Below are positions 45,552-55,842 of a DNA stretch of 64,000 nucleotides, piece after piece. The notes beneath the pieces are model-generated. The model saw nothing but the letters and a program-made list of their open reading frames with translations, was not told the DNA's origin and did not search any database. Each line of letters begins with the position of its first letter. The stretch's first letter is position 1. Source of the stretch: Neoroseomonas soli (GTDB lineage Bacteria; Pseudomonadota; Alphaproteobacteria; Acetobacterales; Acetobacteraceae); assembly GCF_018129065.1 (NCBI RefSeq), contig NZ_JAAEDM010000001.1:62001-126000 (forward strand). The letters are read 5' to 3'. Both the position numbers and the translations under genes were made by a program.

Positions 45552-46348
45552 GCGGCGAACAGAAACTCCCGCACCAGCGCCGCCGTCTCGTCCGGGTCCG
45601 AGGCGGCGACGTGGTAGCTGTCATTCTCCAGCACCACGAGATCCGATTGCGGTATGCGCTCCTGCCAGGCGCGGACCGTCTCGACCGAGCCGAGGCCGCT
45701 GCCCGTCGTGGTGACGACGAGCGTCGGCGCGACGATGCGATCCACTTCCGCCGTCACGTCGACGCCCGGCACCATCTGCAGGAAGCCTTCCAGCGTCGAG
45801 GCCGCGGTGCGGCCCATCATCTGCGCCCACCATTCGAGCTGTGCGGGCGTCATGCGGCTGCCCATCCGGCCCGCATTGGTCGCGCGCACCCAGGCGAGCA
45901 CGCCGTCCCGCGCGATCTGCTCCCGCCAGGACGGCGTCCGGCTGATCATGTCCCGCAGCGAGGCAGGCGCACCGAGCACGGCGAGCCGGTCCACCAGCGA
46001 CGGATGCCGCGCCGCGACGGCGAGTGCGATGGTGCCGCCGATCTTGCCGCCCACGAGGTGGACCTTCGCCACGCCGAGCGCGGCGATAACCTTCACCACG
46101 TCCTCGATTAGCGTGTCGAAGCGCCAGGGGTGATCGGCGGGCAGGGCGGGGCTCGCGCCATAGCCCCTCAGGTCGAGACGCGCGACCCGCGCGTGGCGCG
46201 ACAGCGCCGGGACGAAGGCGCGGAACGCCTCCCCGCACTCGGCAAGGCCATGGATCATGAGGACGGTTGGCGCCTGCACCCAGGGATCGGTGAAGTTGTC
46301 CAGGCTGACATGGACCTGGATCCCCGGTGCAGTCTCGATCATCGGCAT
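45548..46348 (-). CDS. Alpha/beta-hydrolase-fold protein without the nucleophilic serine
   Basis: The 266-residue protein has the fold's oxyanion block TVLMIHGLAECGEAFRAFVP and ARLDLRGYGASPALPADHPW. The nucleophile elbow, GxSxG in true hydrolases, is HLVGGKIGGTIALAVAARHP, with Lys in place of Ser, and the usual acidic residue is absent from the segment PTLVVTTTGSGLGSVE; a His near the end (NDSYHVAASD) remains. It therefore cannot use the standard Ser-His-Asp mechanism and may catalyse a non-hydrolytic reaction or bind a ligand. It lies 13 bp after an SDR on the same strand. The start at 46348 gives MPMIETAPG; a second Met is two codons later. Confidence 0.8.
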   Translation of the reverse strand: MPMIETAPGIQVHVSLDNFTDPWVQAPTVLMIHGLAECGEAFRAFVPALSRHARVARLDLRGYGASPALPADHPWRFDTLIEDVVKVIAALGVAKVHLVGGKIGGTIALAVAARHPSLVDRLAVLGAPASLRDMISRTPSWREQIARDGVLAWVRATNAGRMGSRMTPAQLEWWAQMMGRTAASTLEGFLQMVPGVDVTAEVDRIVAPTLVVTTTGSGLGSVETVRAWQERIPQSDLVVLENDSYHVAASDPDETAALVREFLFAA

Positions 46349-46361
46349 GCAGCGTCGTCCT

Positions 46362-47150
46362 TCAGATGCAGCGCGTTCCGCCACCATCGATATCGATGTT
46401 CGTGCCGGTGATGAAGCCCGCCCGGTCGGAACACAGGAAGGCGACGAGCCCGGAGCATTCCTCGGGTGTGCCGAGCCGGCCGAGCGCCACGGTCGCGATC
46501 GCCGCCGCGTTCTCCTGCGCGGCGCTGCGGCCCATGTCCGCGGCTCCCTGTGCGACGACCGCATCCCAGCGCGGCGTCGCGATCGGGCCGGGATTGATGC
46601 CGGTGACGAGCACGTTGTCCGGCGCGCATTCGGCGGCCAGCGCCAGGGTGAAGGAAAGCAGCGAGGCATTGACGGCGCTGCCGGTGATGTAGTTCGGCCG
46701 CGGCTGGTGGCCGGATCGGCCGATGATGTTGATGACGCGCCCCCATTTCCGCTGCCGCATCGCCGGCGTCAGGATGCGTGCGCAGCGCATGTAGCCCATC
46801 AGCTTCAGATTGATGGACTTCATCCAGGTCTCGTCCGGCGTGTCGCCGATACGCCCCATCGGCGTTGCGCCGGCATTGTTCACCAGGATGTCCACGTGCC
46901 CGAGCACCGCCTGGGCCCTGGTCATCGCGGCGTCGAGCTGCGCGGCATCGGTCAGGTCGGCCGGTACGGGGACACAGCGGGCATTGGTCTCGCGCGCGAT
47001 CTCCGCCGCCGCCACCTCCAGCCTTGCGGCGTCGCGCCCGACGATCGCGACCGAGACGCCTTCCTGTGCCAGTTCCCGCGCGATCGCGCGCCCGATGCCG
47101 AGCGAGCCGCCGGTGACGATCGCGGTCTTTCCCCTGAGGCCGAGTTCCAT
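46362..47150 (-). CDS. SDR-family oxidoreductase with atypical active site
   Basis: The 262-residue short-chain dehydrogenase has a cofactor-binding GKTAIVTGGSLGIGRAIARE and NNAGATPMGRIGDTPDETWM, with a C-terminal GFITGTNIDIDGGGTRCI. The active-site region reads IIGRSGHQPRPNYITGSAVN: the Tyr is kept but the Lys four residues later is Ser. A known subset of FabG-like SDRs shows this loss, so it may act differently from classical dehydrogenases. It is the first gene of a two-gene unit with the serine-less hydrolase-fold protein, and divergent from a Bug gene; two odd active sites in one operon suggest an unusual pathway. Confidence 0.83.
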   Translation of the reverse strand: MELGLRGKTAIVTGGSLGIGRAIARELAQEGVSVAIVGRDAARLEVAAAEIARETNARCVPVPADLTDAAQLDAAMTRAQAVLGHVDILVNNAGATPMGRIGDTPDETWMKSINLKLMGYMRCARILTPAMRQRKWGRVINIIGRSGHQPRPNYITGSAVNASLLSFTLALAAECAPDNVLVTGINPGPIATPRWDAVVAQGAADMGRSAAQENAAAIATVALGRLGTPEECSGLVAFLCSDRAGFITGTNIDIDGGGTRCI

Positions 47151-47194
47151 GCGCGTTTCCCCCGTCTTGTTCCCGCGCCACTCCCGCGCGTCAG

Positions 47195-47206
47195 GACAGC
47201 GCTGTC
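47195..47206. promoter_or_regulatory. Perfect 12-bp palindrome in a divergent promoter region
   Basis: GACAGCGCTGTC is a perfect palindrome located 45 bp upstream of the SDR gene and 97 bp upstream of the Bug gene, which are divergently transcribed. On the minus strand it extends a TTGACA sequence. It could be a regulator-binding site for both units; chance occurrence in GC-rich DNA is not negligible. Confidence 0.3.
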
Positions 47207-47302
47207 AATCGGCTGCATTGCCGCGGCGACCCTCATGGACCTACCGTGGCGCTTGAAGACCGGGCCCATCCGAGGCGCCGGCGCGAGGGAGTTGGAGACG
47301 CC

Positions 47303-48289
47303 ATGACCCGCAAGTCCGTCGGCGTTCGCGTTGGCCGCCGCACCGCCCTCGGCCTCACGGCCGTACTCGTTTCCGCACCCGTGCGCGCGCAGGCTTGGCC
47401 GATGCGGCCCGTGCGCCTGGTGGTACCCTTCCCGCCGGGCGGGCCGGCGGACGCGATCGGGCGCATCCTGGGCGAAAGGCTCGCGGAGATCTGGGGCCAG
47501 CCGGTCATCATCGACAATCGCGGCGGCGCCGGCGGCAACATAGGCGCGGATGTCGTCGCGAAATCCGCGCCCGACGGGCACACGCTGCTGCTCGCCGCAT
47601 CGTCGCATGTGCAGGGCGCGGCACTCTACCGCCGCCTCGCCTTCGACCCGATCCAGGATTTCGCGCCGATCACGCAGGTGGCCTACTACAGCCTGGTCGT
47701 CGTCGTTCATCCCTCGGTCCCTGCGAACAACCTGCAGGAATTCGAGGCGCTGCTTCGCGCCAATCCCGGCCAGGTGACCATGACCTCGGCCGGCGTCGGC
47801 ACGCCCACGCACCTGACGGCGGAACTCTTTCGCCTCCGGGCCGGGGTGCAGTTCACCCACGTTCCCTTCCAGGGCGCGGCGCCGGCGCATACGGCGCTGC
47901 TCGCCGGCCAGGTGCAGGCGATGTTCCACAACCCGGTTCTTGCCGTCCCTGCGGTGCAGGCGGGGCGGCTGCGTGCTATCGCCACCACGGGGGCCAGGCG
48001 TGCCGCGGCGCTGCCGGACACGCCGACGCTGGCCGAATCGGGCTATCCAGGCTTCGACGCCGGCACCTGGTATGCGGTGCTCGGGCCTGCCGGCGTGCCA
48101 GCGCCGGTGGTGGCGAAGATCGACGCCGACATGCGCCGCGTCGTGGCGCTCCCCGCGGTGCGCGAGCGCTTTTCCACCCAGTCGCTCGAGACGCGCGACC
48201 TCGGGCCTGAGCCGCTGGCCGCCCTCATGCGGGCCGAACTGACGAGTTGGGGCGCGCTGATCCAGCGCCTTGGCATCCGCCAGGACTGA
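47303..48289 (+). CDS. Bug-family (TctC) periplasmic solute-binding protein
   Basis: The 328-residue binding protein has a leader VGRRTALGLTAVLVSAPVRA with arginine pair, mature AQAWPMRPVRLVVPFPPGGP, then DNRGGAGGNIGADVVAKSAP, DGHTLLLAASSHVQGAALYR and HVPFQGAAPAHTALLAGQVQ. Start at 47303 after GTTGGAGA. It is divergent from the SDR/hydrolase-fold pair and convergent, with a 9-bp gap, to a second alpha/beta hydrolase gene, so it sits in the middle of what seems to be one small functional cluster. Ligand unknown. Confidence 0.9.
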   Translation: MTRKSVGVRVGRRTALGLTAVLVSAPVRAQAWPMRPVRLVVPFPPGGPADAIGRILGERLAEIWGQPVIIDNRGGAGGNIGADVVAKSAPDGHTLLLAASSHVQGAALYRRLAFDPIQDFAPITQVAYYSLVVVVHPSVPANNLQEFEALLRANPGQVTMTSAGVGTPTHLTAELFRLRAGVQFTHVPFQGAAPAHTALLAGQVQAMFHNPVLAVPAVQAGRLRAIATTGARRAAALPDTPTLAESGYPGFDAGTWYAVLGPAGVPAPVVAKIDADMRRVVALPAVRERFSTQSLETRDLGPEPLAALMRAELTSWGALIQRLGIRQD

Positions 48290-48298
48290 CCGTGCGCG

Positions 48299-49141
48299 TC
48301 ACTCCCGGTTGGCAACGCCGTCCACCTCGCCGCAGAAATGCAGCAGGGACGTCGCGCAGGCGGCCGGCATCAGCACCTGGATCGCGTGGAAGCGCGTGGG
48401 CAGGTTGATCACGCGGATGCCCGGGATGCCGGCGCGGATCTGCGCTTCCTCGTGTCCGGTCACCACACCCGCGGTGGGATAGAGCCCGAGGGTCGGCACC
48501 TTCACCCCCGGCAGGTAGGTCGACACGTCCACCGTCGCCGCGACGCGCGAGAGCGCGACCAGCACCTCGACCTCCGACTTGCCCATCTCCTCCGCGTACC
48601 AGCGCACCAGGGCAGGGTCGGCCTCGGGCGGGAAGCGCGTCGCGACGTTCACTGCCTCCGACCATCCCTTGCTGCCCATGATGCGCAAGGCGTCCTGCCA
48701 GGAGGCGTGCCCGCAGGCAAAGGCCTGCTGCGTCGCCTTGGGGATCGTCACCGGCGCGGCGAGCAGCGTCAGGCTGCGCAGCCGCTCGGGAATCGTGGCG
48801 CCCATCACGATGCCGAGGATGCCACCCAGGGACTCGCCGCAGTAATGCACCGGCGCGCCGCCGCCGACATGGTCCATGACCGCGACCAGGTCCTCGAGGA
48901 AGCCCTCGACGTGGATGCCCTGGTGCGGGTCGAAGTCGAGCGGCGATTGCCCGAGCCCGCGGAGGTCCGGGCAGGCGATACGATAAAAGCGCGACAGGTA
49001 GGGGATCCACGACCGCCAGAAGACCCCCGACCGCCCATAGCCGTGCTGGAGCACAAGCCAGGGCGCGTCCCGCCACGGGTCGGTGTGGTCGTGGACGGCG
49101 ACGTGCAGCGTCGGCCGGCCGGGGCGGGTGATCACTGGCAT
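48299..49141 (-). CDS. Alpha/beta hydrolase
   Basis: This 280-residue hydrolase-fold protein has oxyanion block WLVLQHGYGRSGVFWRSWIP, ACPDLRGLGQSPLDFDPHQG and a canonical nucleophile elbow HYCGESLGGILGIVMGATIP (Ser in GESLG). The catalytic His is probably in LPTRFHAIQVLMP; the acidic residue is unclear in the segment PTLGLYPTAGVVTGHEEAQ. The start at 49141 (MPVITR) is preferred because GGAGGAAGG lies just upstream, inside the five codons of a longer frame. Unlike the homologue at 45548-46348 it keeps the serine, so esters, lactones or C-C bonds are possible substrates. Confidence 0.82.
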   Translation of the reverse strand: MPVITRPGRPTLHVAVHDHTDPWRDAPWLVLQHGYGRSGVFWRSWIPYLSRFYRIACPDLRGLGQSPLDFDPHQGIHVEGFLEDLVAVMDHVGGGAPVHYCGESLGGILGIVMGATIPERLRSLTLLAAPVTIPKATQQAFACGHASWQDALRIMGSKGWSEAVNVATRFPPEADPALVRWYAEEMGKSEVEVLVALSRVAATVDVSTYLPGVKVPTLGLYPTAGVVTGHEEAQIRAGIPGIRVINLPTRFHAIQVLMPAACATSLLHFCGEVDGVANRE

Positions 49142-49211
49142 GGCGCCTTCCTCCATTTGCTTGCCGCGACGCTATCGCGCCTTCGCTGACCGCGTGAGTC
49201 CCCCCCGAATA

Positions 49212-49437
49212 GGCGCGTTGGTCGTGTCCCCGGTAGTGGTTGTCAGCCGTCGGTTTGGGTTGTCGCGGAAGGTGGTGCGGAAGGTCCTGCGCTCGGGGGC
49301 GACGGAGTTCCGCTATGAACGCGGCGAGCAGCCGGGGCCCAAGCTTGGTGCGTAGCACGGCGAGTTGGATCGCCTGCTCACGGAGGATGCCGGTCGGGCG
49401 AGCCGTGAACGGCTGACGCTGGTGCGCGTGTTCGAGG
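49212..49437 (+). mobile_element. IS21-family transposase (IstA) N-terminal fragment
   Basis: The plus-strand frame reads RRFGLSRKVVRKVLRSGATE then FRYERGEQPGPKLGA, a TAG at 49353-49355, then HGELDRLLTEDAGRASRERL and TLVRVFEALR. This is the N-terminal helix-turn-helix part of an IstA transposase in which a Trp codon has become a stop. The remainder of the element is absent. It continues in frame into an unrelated ATPase tail. Confidence 0.65.
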
Positions 49438-49688
49438 CGCTGCGCGTGGCGGCCGTCGAAGCCCATGCCGCGCAGGCCGAGCCATTCCCCTTCATCGCCG
49501 ACGACCTGCTGGTCCAATTCGATGATCGTCGTACCGATGCGGCGCTGGCTCTGCTGGGTCGATCAGGCCGAACCACTCAGGTCATCCTGTTCACGCACCA
49601 TGCCCACGTCGTCGACATGGCCCGGCGGCAGGCTACAGCTGCCATTCTCACCATGCCCGGCCACATCAGCCGGTGCGAATGTGCGTAG
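49438..49688 (+). pseudogene. C-terminal tail of a large SMC/YhaN-like ATPase
   Basis: The frame continues VAAVEAHAAQAEPFPFIADD then LLVQFDDRRTDAALALLGRS and GRTTQVILFTHHAHVVDMA, the Walker B and D-loop region at the extreme C-terminus of large AAA/SbcC-like ATPases of the YhaN type. Only about 65 residues of a protein normally near 1000 remain; the partner yhaO-type nuclease gene is not present. It is joined in frame to the istA fragment, an IS-mediated deletion junction. Confidence 0.6.
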
Positions 49689-49714
49689 ACGCGCGAGGAG
49701 TTGAGCCGCCGCGC

Positions 49715-50644
49715 TCAGTAGCCGGAACGGCGGTCCACGAGTCCGACCAGCGGTTCCCCGCGCCGGTGCCGCTGCAGATTGGCGATCACCGCCTCCACCG
49801 CCGTCTCCGGTTGCGTCATGCTGGCGACGTGCGGCGTCAGCCAGATGCGCGGATGGCTCCAGAAGGGGTGGTCCGGCGGCAGCGGCTCGGGATCGGTGAC
49901 GTCCAGCATCGCCGCGGACAGCTGCCCGGACTCCAATGCCGCGAGCAGATCCTTCGCGACCAGGTGAGGCCCCCGCGCGACATTGACGATGCCCGCACCG
50001 CGCGGCAAGGCGGCGAACAACTGCTGGTCGAGGATGCCGCGCGTTTCCGGCGTCAGCGGCAGCAGGCAGACCAGGATGTCGCAGCCAGCGAGGAAACCCG
50101 GCAACGCATCCTGGCCCGCGTGACAGTCCACGCCCTCGATCCGGTGTGGGGAGCGACTCCATCCGGACAACGCGAAGCCGAAGCGAGCGAGTTGCGCGAG
50201 CACCGCCTGCCCGAGCACGCCGAGCCCCATCACCCCGACGCGCCGCGCCGCGGCCGGGTGGACGCGGATCGCTTCCCAGCGCTGCGCGCGCTGCTGTTCG
50301 CGGTAGCGCGGGAAGTCACGGTGCAGCGCCAGCACCGAGGCCGTGACGTATTCGACCATCCCGCCGGTGATGCCGTCCTCGATCATCCGCACCACCGGCA
50401 GCCCGGGCGGAAGGCTGCCGAAGTCGAACTGATCCACCCCGGCGCCGACGGAGAAGAGGATCTCGAGGTTGGGGAAGGTCTCCATCACGTTCGGCGGCGG
50501 CTGCCAGGCCGCGAGGTAGCGCACGGTGGCCGGATCGCCGGTCTCCGGCCAGACGTGGAAACCCACCTCCGGCATGCGTTCGGCGAACAGGCGCGCCCAG
50601 ACTGCGCCGCGCACGGGGTCGGCCTTGTAGACGAAGCCCACCAT
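49715..50644 (-). CDS. D-isomer-specific 2-hydroxyacid dehydrogenase (GhrA-like glyoxylate/hydroxypyruvate reductase)
   Basis: The 309-residue NAD(P)-dependent dehydrogenase has a Rossmann motif RRVGVMGLGVLGQAVLAQLA, catalytic Arg in AGIVNVARGPHLVAKDLLAA, Glu in LDVTDPEPLPPDHPFWSHPR and His in IWLTPHVASMTQPETAVEAV. It resembles GhrA, which reduces glyoxylate and hydroxypyruvate. It is the last gene of the 14-kb minus-strand array, 11 bp after a DadA-like oxidase, so it probably handles the 2-oxoacid released by that enzyme. Start at 50644, MVGFVYKADP. Confidence 0.88.
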   Translation of the reverse strand: MVGFVYKADPVRGAVWARLFAERMPEVGFHVWPETGDPATVRYLAAWQPPPNVMETFPNLEILFSVGAGVDQFDFGSLPPGLPVVRMIEDGITGGMVEYVTASVLALHRDFPRYREQQRAQRWEAIRVHPAAARRVGVMGLGVLGQAVLAQLARFGFALSGWSRSPHRIEGVDCHAGQDALPGFLAGCDILVCLLPLTPETRGILDQQLFAALPRGAGIVNVARGPHLVAKDLLAALESGQLSAAMLDVTDPEPLPPDHPFWSHPRIWLTPHVASMTQPETAVEAVIANLQRHRRGEPLVGLVDRRSGY

Positions 50645-50655
50645 GATCGCCCCGG

Positions 50656-51984
50656 CTAGAGCCGGCCCTCGGGTGCGAGGCGACGCCCCTCGAACAGCCG
50701 AGCGTAGCGGAAGGGATGCGGGTCCACGACCGGCGCGTCGCCGGTCACGACATCGGCGGCCAGGCGCCCCGCACCGGGGCCGATGCCGAAGCCGTGGCCG
50801 GAGAAGCCGGTGGCGAGGAAGAACCCCGGCATCGCATCCACGGCGGAGATGACCGGGACCGCATCCGGCGTGGAATCGATGGTCCCGCCCCAGGCCTCGG
50901 CCACGTCGATGCCCGTGCCCTCCGGATAGGAGGCGCGCAACGCGCCGAGCGCACGTTGCACCAGTTCGGGGTCAGGTGTCGGGTCGATCACGCGCGTCTT
51001 CTCGAATGGCGTGACGCTGTCGAAGGACCAGCGGGCGCCCGTGACCAGCGCATCGAGGAACGGCTTGCCGATGCGGATCTTGAGGTTGCCGCGCCGCTGC
51101 CGGTAGGTCGGCAGGAAATCGAGCGCGTAGCGGAAGTTGTCGGGCGTCAGATCCACCGTGCCGGTGCCGGCCAGCGCCACCGTGTAGCCGCCATCGAGCC
51201 GCCGCCGCACGCAATAGGATGCGGTGCCGACCGCGCCGTCGGTCAGGTCTGGCCCGGGCACGGTGCGGAAGGCGGTGGCGCGCACGAAGGCCTGCGGCAG
51301 GCGGATGCCGTGGCGGCGGCAAAACAGCGAGGACCAGGCGCCGCCGGCCAGCACCACCGCCTGGGTGCGGATGCGGCCCTTCTCCGTCACCACCGCGTCC
51401 ACGGCGCCGCCGCGCGTCTCGATGCCGCGCGCGGCGCAGCCTTGGTGCAGGCTGACGCCGAGGCGCCTGGCTGCCGTGGCGATGGCCGGCGCCGCCATGG
51501 AGGGTTCGGCGCGCCCGTCATTGGGCGTGTGCAGCCCGCCCACCCAGCGTTCGACGTTGCCCGGCAGCATCTCGCTCGCCTCGGCGCCGGACAGGACGCG
51601 GCTGCGCACCTGATGCTCGCGCGCGATCTCGGCCCAGCGTTCCCAGGTCGCCATCTCCTCCGGGTCCTTGGTCACCCGCAGGACGCCGGTGCGCCGGAAG
51701 CCGGTGTCGCCGCCGATCTCGCTCTGCAGCGTGTCCCACATCTCGAGGCTTACGCGCGCGATCGGAATTTCGTGCGGGTCGCGGCCCTGCTGACGGCACC
51801 AGCCCCAGTTGCGGCTCGACTGCTCGGCGCTGACGTGCCCCTTGTCCACGAGGGCGACGGAACGGCCCTTCTTCACCAGTTCGTAGGCGGCGCAGACGCC
51901 GATGATGCCGGCGCCGATGACGACGACGTCGACGGCCTCGGGCAGGCGATCGTCACTCGGTATCCGGTCGACCGGAGGCGACAT
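50656..51984 (-). CDS. FAD-dependent amino-acid/amine oxidoreductase (DadA/SoxB-like)
   Basis: The 442-residue flavoprotein has a dinucleotide motif [20 protein letters not shown] near residue 18, followed by [20 protein letters not shown] and a C-terminal [20 protein letters not shown] typical of the DAAO/GlyOx family. It should oxidise the C-N bond of an amino acid or secondary amine to an imine. Its only plausible start lies 112 bp inside the 3' end of the preceding ATPase gene, an unusually long overlap. It is placed after a full OppABCDF set, suggesting that it acts on the imported compound. Confidence 0.86.
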   Translation of the reverse strand: MSPPVDRIPSDDRLPEAVDVVVIGAGIIGVCAAYELVKKGRSVALVDKGHVSAEQSSRNWGWCRQQGRDPHEIPIARVSLEMWDTLQSEIGGDTGFRRTGVLRVTKDPEEMATWERWAEIAREHQVRSRVLSGAEASEMLPGNVERWVGGLHTPNDGRAEPSMAAPAIATAARRLGVSLHQGCAARGIETRGGAVDAVVTEKGRIRTQAVVLAGGAWSSLFCRRHGIRLPQAFVRATAFRTVPGPDLTDGAVGTASYCVRRRLDGGYTVALAGTGTVDLTPDNFRYALDFLPTYRQRRGNLKIRIGKPFLDALVTGARWSFDSVTPFEKTRVIDPTPDPELVQRALGALRASYPEGTGIDVAEAWGGTIDSTPDAVPVISAVDAMPGFFLATGFSGHGFGIGPGAGRLAADVVTGDAPVVDPHPFRYARLFEGRRLAPEGRL

Positions 51985-53015
51985 CGGCAGGTTTCCTTGC
52001 TCGGCGCCGTCAGGGCGCCATGGCGGGGGGCCTGCAGGGCGATATCGTCGCGGATGCAGGCGGAAAGGTGGCCGGGCGCGACCTCACGCAGCGGCGGCAC
52101 GGCGGCGCGGCAGGCCTCGGTCGCGTAGCGGCAGCGTGTGCTGAAGGCGCAGCCCGGCGGCGGGTCGATTGGGCTCGGGATGTCGCCGGCGAGGATGATG
52201 CGCTGGCGTTCCACCGTCGGGTCCGGGATCGGCGCGGCGGACAGCAGCGCCTCGGTGTAGGGGTGGCGCGGGCGGGCGAAGAGGACGCGCGTCTCCGCCA
52301 CCTCGACCAGCCGGCCGAGATACATCACCGCAATGCGGTCAGAGATGTGCCCCACCACCGCGAGGTCGTGCGCGACAAAGAGGATGGTGAGGCCGAGCAG
52401 GTCCTTCAGTTCCAGCAGCAGGTTCACCACCTGCGCCTGGATCGAGACGTCGAGCGCGGACACCGGTTCGTCCGCCACCAGGAAGTCGGGCCGCAGGATC
52501 AGCGCGCGCGCGATGCCGACGCGCTGGCGCTGGCCACCGGAGAGCTCATGCGGGTAGCGCGTCGCATGGTGCGGCAGCAGGCCGACGAGTTGCAGCGCGG
52601 CCTCCACCTTGGCCCGGCGCGCCGCGATACCGCCGGGTTCGTCGTGGATGATCAGCGGTGTCGAGACGATCCGCTCCACCGTCATTCGCGGGTTGAGCGA
52701 GGCGAAGGGATCCTGGAAGACGAGCTGCATGCGCCGGCGCAGCGGGCGCAACTGGCGCCGCGACAGCCGCGTGATGTCCTGCCCGTCGAAGGTGATGCTG
52801 CCCGAGGTCGGCGCGGTCAGCCGCAGCACCGTGCGCCCGACCGTCGTCTTGCCCGAGCCGCTCTCGCCGACCAGGCTCAGGATCTCCCCGCGCCGCATGC
52901 TGAAGGAGATGCCGTCCACCGCCTTCACCTGCTGGCGGTGCCGCGAGAACAGCGAGGAGCCGAGGGGGAACCACTTGCGGAGGTCCCGTACCTCCAGGAT
53001 CGGCCGTTCCGTCAT
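51873..53015 (-). CDS. Oligopeptide/dipeptide-type ABC ATPase (OppF/DppF class), with 3' extension
   Basis: The 380-residue ATPase has Walker [22 protein letters not shown]-loop [20 protein letters not shown], signature [20 protein letters not shown], Walker [21 protein letters not shown] and the C-terminal Fe-S/peptide block [20 protein letters not shown]. After about residue 338 the sequence is an arginine- and serine-rich tail of about 42 residues that overlaps the next gene in another frame; typical OppF proteins end before this. A lost stop or small frameshift is likely. Start overlaps the OppD stop (ATGA). Confidence 0.87.
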   Translation of the reverse strand: MTERPILEVRDLRKWFPLGSSLFSRHRQQVKAVDGISFSMRRGEILSLVGESGSGKTTVGRTVLRLTAPTSGSITFDGQDITRLSRRQLRPLRRRMQLVFQDPFASLNPRMTVERIVSTPLIIHDEPGGIAARRAKVEAALQLVGLLPHHATRYPHELSGGQRQRVGIARALILRPDFLVADEPVSALDVSIQAQVVNLLLELKDLLGLTILFVAHDLAVVGHISDRIAVMYLGRLVEVAETRVLFARPRHPYTEALLSAAPIPDPTVERQRIILAGDIPSPIDPPPGCAFSTRCRYATEACRAAVPPLREVAPGHLSACIRDDIALQAPRHGALTAPSKETCRCRLRSTGYRVTIACPRPSTSSSSAPASSASAPPTNW

Positions 53016-54022
53016 GGCGTCAGCTCACGCCAGCGCACGCAGCGCACCAGGCGCGCCTCGCCCGCGGATTCGAGTTCCGGCAGCCGGGCATCGCAAAGGC
53101 CGGCCACGTGATCGCCGCAGCGGGGGTGGAAGCCGCAGCCCTCGGGCATGTGCAGCGGGTCCGGCACATTGCCGGGGATGGCCGGTAGCGGGCCGGCACG
53201 CCGGCCGGCGAGGTCGAGGCGCGGCACTGACCGCAGCAGTCCCACCGTATAGGGCATCAGCGGGCGCGCGAAGAGCGGGCGGACATCCGCCTGTTCCACC
53301 ACCCGGCCGCCATACATCACCATCACGCGGTCCGCGATCTCCGCCACCACGCCGAGATTGTGGGTGATGAACACCACCGCCATGCCGGTGCGTTCCTGCA
53401 GGCGCCGCAGCAGGTCGAGGATCTGCGCCTGGATGGTGACGTCGAGCGCGGTGGTGGGTTCGTCCGCGATCAGCACGGCAGGCTCGCAGGACAGCGCCAT
53501 GGCGATCATGACGCGCTGGCGCATGCCGCCGGACAGGTGGTGGGGGTAGCTCGCCAGCCGCTGCCGCGGCGCGGGAATGCCGACAAGGTCGAGAAGCCGC
53601 ACCACTTCCTCGGTCGCCGCACGGCGATCGAGCCCGCGGTGCAGGCGGATCGCCTCCGCGATCTGCTCGCCCACCGGCTTCACCGGGTTGAGCGAGGTCA
53701 TCGGTTCCTGGAAGACCATGGCGATGGCATCGCCGCGGACGCCGCGCATCTCCGGCTCGGGCAGGGTCAGCACGTCGAGCATGCGGCCGTCCTTGCCCCG
53801 CAGGCCGACGCGACCGGTGACGGTGACGGCCGCACCCGGCGGCAGCAGCCGCATCAGCGCAAGGCTGGTGACGGACTTGCCCGACCCGCTCTCGCCCACC
53901 ACGGCCAGCGTCTCACCGGGGCGGACCGCGAAGGAGACGCCGGAGACGGCCGCGATCTCCCCGCCGCGCGTGCGGAAGCGGACGCTGAGATCCTCGACCT
54001 GGAGCACCGGCGCGGCGGTCAT
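53012..54022 (-). CDS. Oligopeptide/dipeptide-type ABC ATPase (OppD/DppD class)
   Basis: The 336-residue ATPase has [21 protein letters not shown]-loop [20 protein letters not shown], signature [20 protein letters not shown], Walker [21 protein letters not shown], and the DppD C-terminal cysteine block [20 protein letters not shown]. The start at 54022 overlaps the permease stop (ATGA), as does its own stop with the OppF start. Functions as one half of the heterodimeric motor of the transporter with the 51873-53015 product. Confidence 0.89.
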   Translation of the reverse strand: MTAAPVLQVEDLSVRFRTRGGEIAAVSGVSFAVRPGETLAVVGESGSGKSVTSLALMRLLPPGAAVTVTGRVGLRGKDGRMLDVLTLPEPEMRGVRGDAIAMVFQEPMTSLNPVKPVGEQIAEAIRLHRGLDRRAATEEVVRLLDLVGIPAPRQRLASYPHHLSGGMRQRVMIAMALSCEPAVLIADEPTTALDVTIQAQILDLLRRLQERTGMAVVFITHNLGVVAEIADRVMVMYGGRVVEQADVRPLFARPLMPYTVGLLRSVPRLDLAGRRAGPLPAIPGNVPDPLHMPEGCGFHPRCGDHVAGLCDARLPELESAGEARLVRCVRWRELTP

Positions 54023-54887
54023 CGCCCATCCATCCGCGGGTCCAGCGCGTCGCGAAGCCCGTCGCCGAGGAAGTTGAAGCTGGTCACGGCCAGGGTGATC
54101 GCGATGCCCGGCAGGATCGCCAGCCAGGGCGCGCTGGTCAGGTAGATCTGGGCGTTGTTCAGCATGTTCCCCCAGCTCGGAACCGGGGGCTGGATGCCGT
54201 AGCCGAGGAAGCTGACATAGGATTCCAGCAGGATGGCGCGCGCCACGTTGAGCGTCGCGGCCACCACGATCGGTGCGACGGCGTTGGGCACCAGTTCGCG
54301 CAGGATGATGTAGCGGTCTGTCGCGCCGAGAACCTCGGCCGCCACGGCGAAGTCGCGTTCGCGCAGGGACCGGATCTGGCCTTCCACGATGCGCGCGACA
54401 TCCATCCAGGCGGTCGCGGCGATCAGCAGCGTGATCGAGGTAAGGCCCGGTTCCACCAGCGCGGCGAGGGCCAGCAGCAGGAAGATGGCCGGGAAGCACA
54501 GCACGGCATCCACGAAGCGCATCAGCGCCGTGCCGACGAGGCCGCCGTAATAGCCTGCGACGGCACCGACAAGGATGCCGACCGCCATGCCGATGGCCAT
54601 CGCGACGAAGCCGACCAGCAGCGACACGCGCCCGCCCATCAGGATGCGCGCGAGCATGTCGCGCCCCAGCTCATCCGTTCCCAGGATGTGTGCACCGCCG
54701 AACGGCGCGGCGAAGCGCTGCATGATGTCGATGTAGGTGTCGTCGAAGGGCAGGAGGAAGGGCCCGAGAAAACAGGCGAGCGTCAGTGTCGCGATCGTCA
54801 CCGCCCCGAACATCGCGAGGCGATGGCGGCGGAAGCGTTCCAGGACCCTAAGGCCGGCGGTGGGTGCTGCGGCAGGGGCGGCGGCGC

Positions 54888-54891
<4 letters not shown>
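54019..54891 (-). CDS. Oligopeptide/dipeptide-type ABC permease (OppC/DppC class)
   Basis: The 290-residue inner-membrane permease starts MSAAAPAAAPTAGLRVLERF followed by the first membrane segment. FGGAHILGTDELGRDMLARI is the conserved N-terminal OppC block; GDARMVLAGLTSITLLIAAT-like helices follow, and the coupling block reads EVLGATDRYIILRELVPNAV. The C-terminus YGIQPPVPSWGNMLNNAQIY and FNFLGDGLRDALDPR is diagnostic. ATGA overlaps on both sides show tight coupling in the operon. Confidence 0.89.
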
Positions 54892-55838
<947 letters not shown>

Positions 55839-55842
55839 GCCG

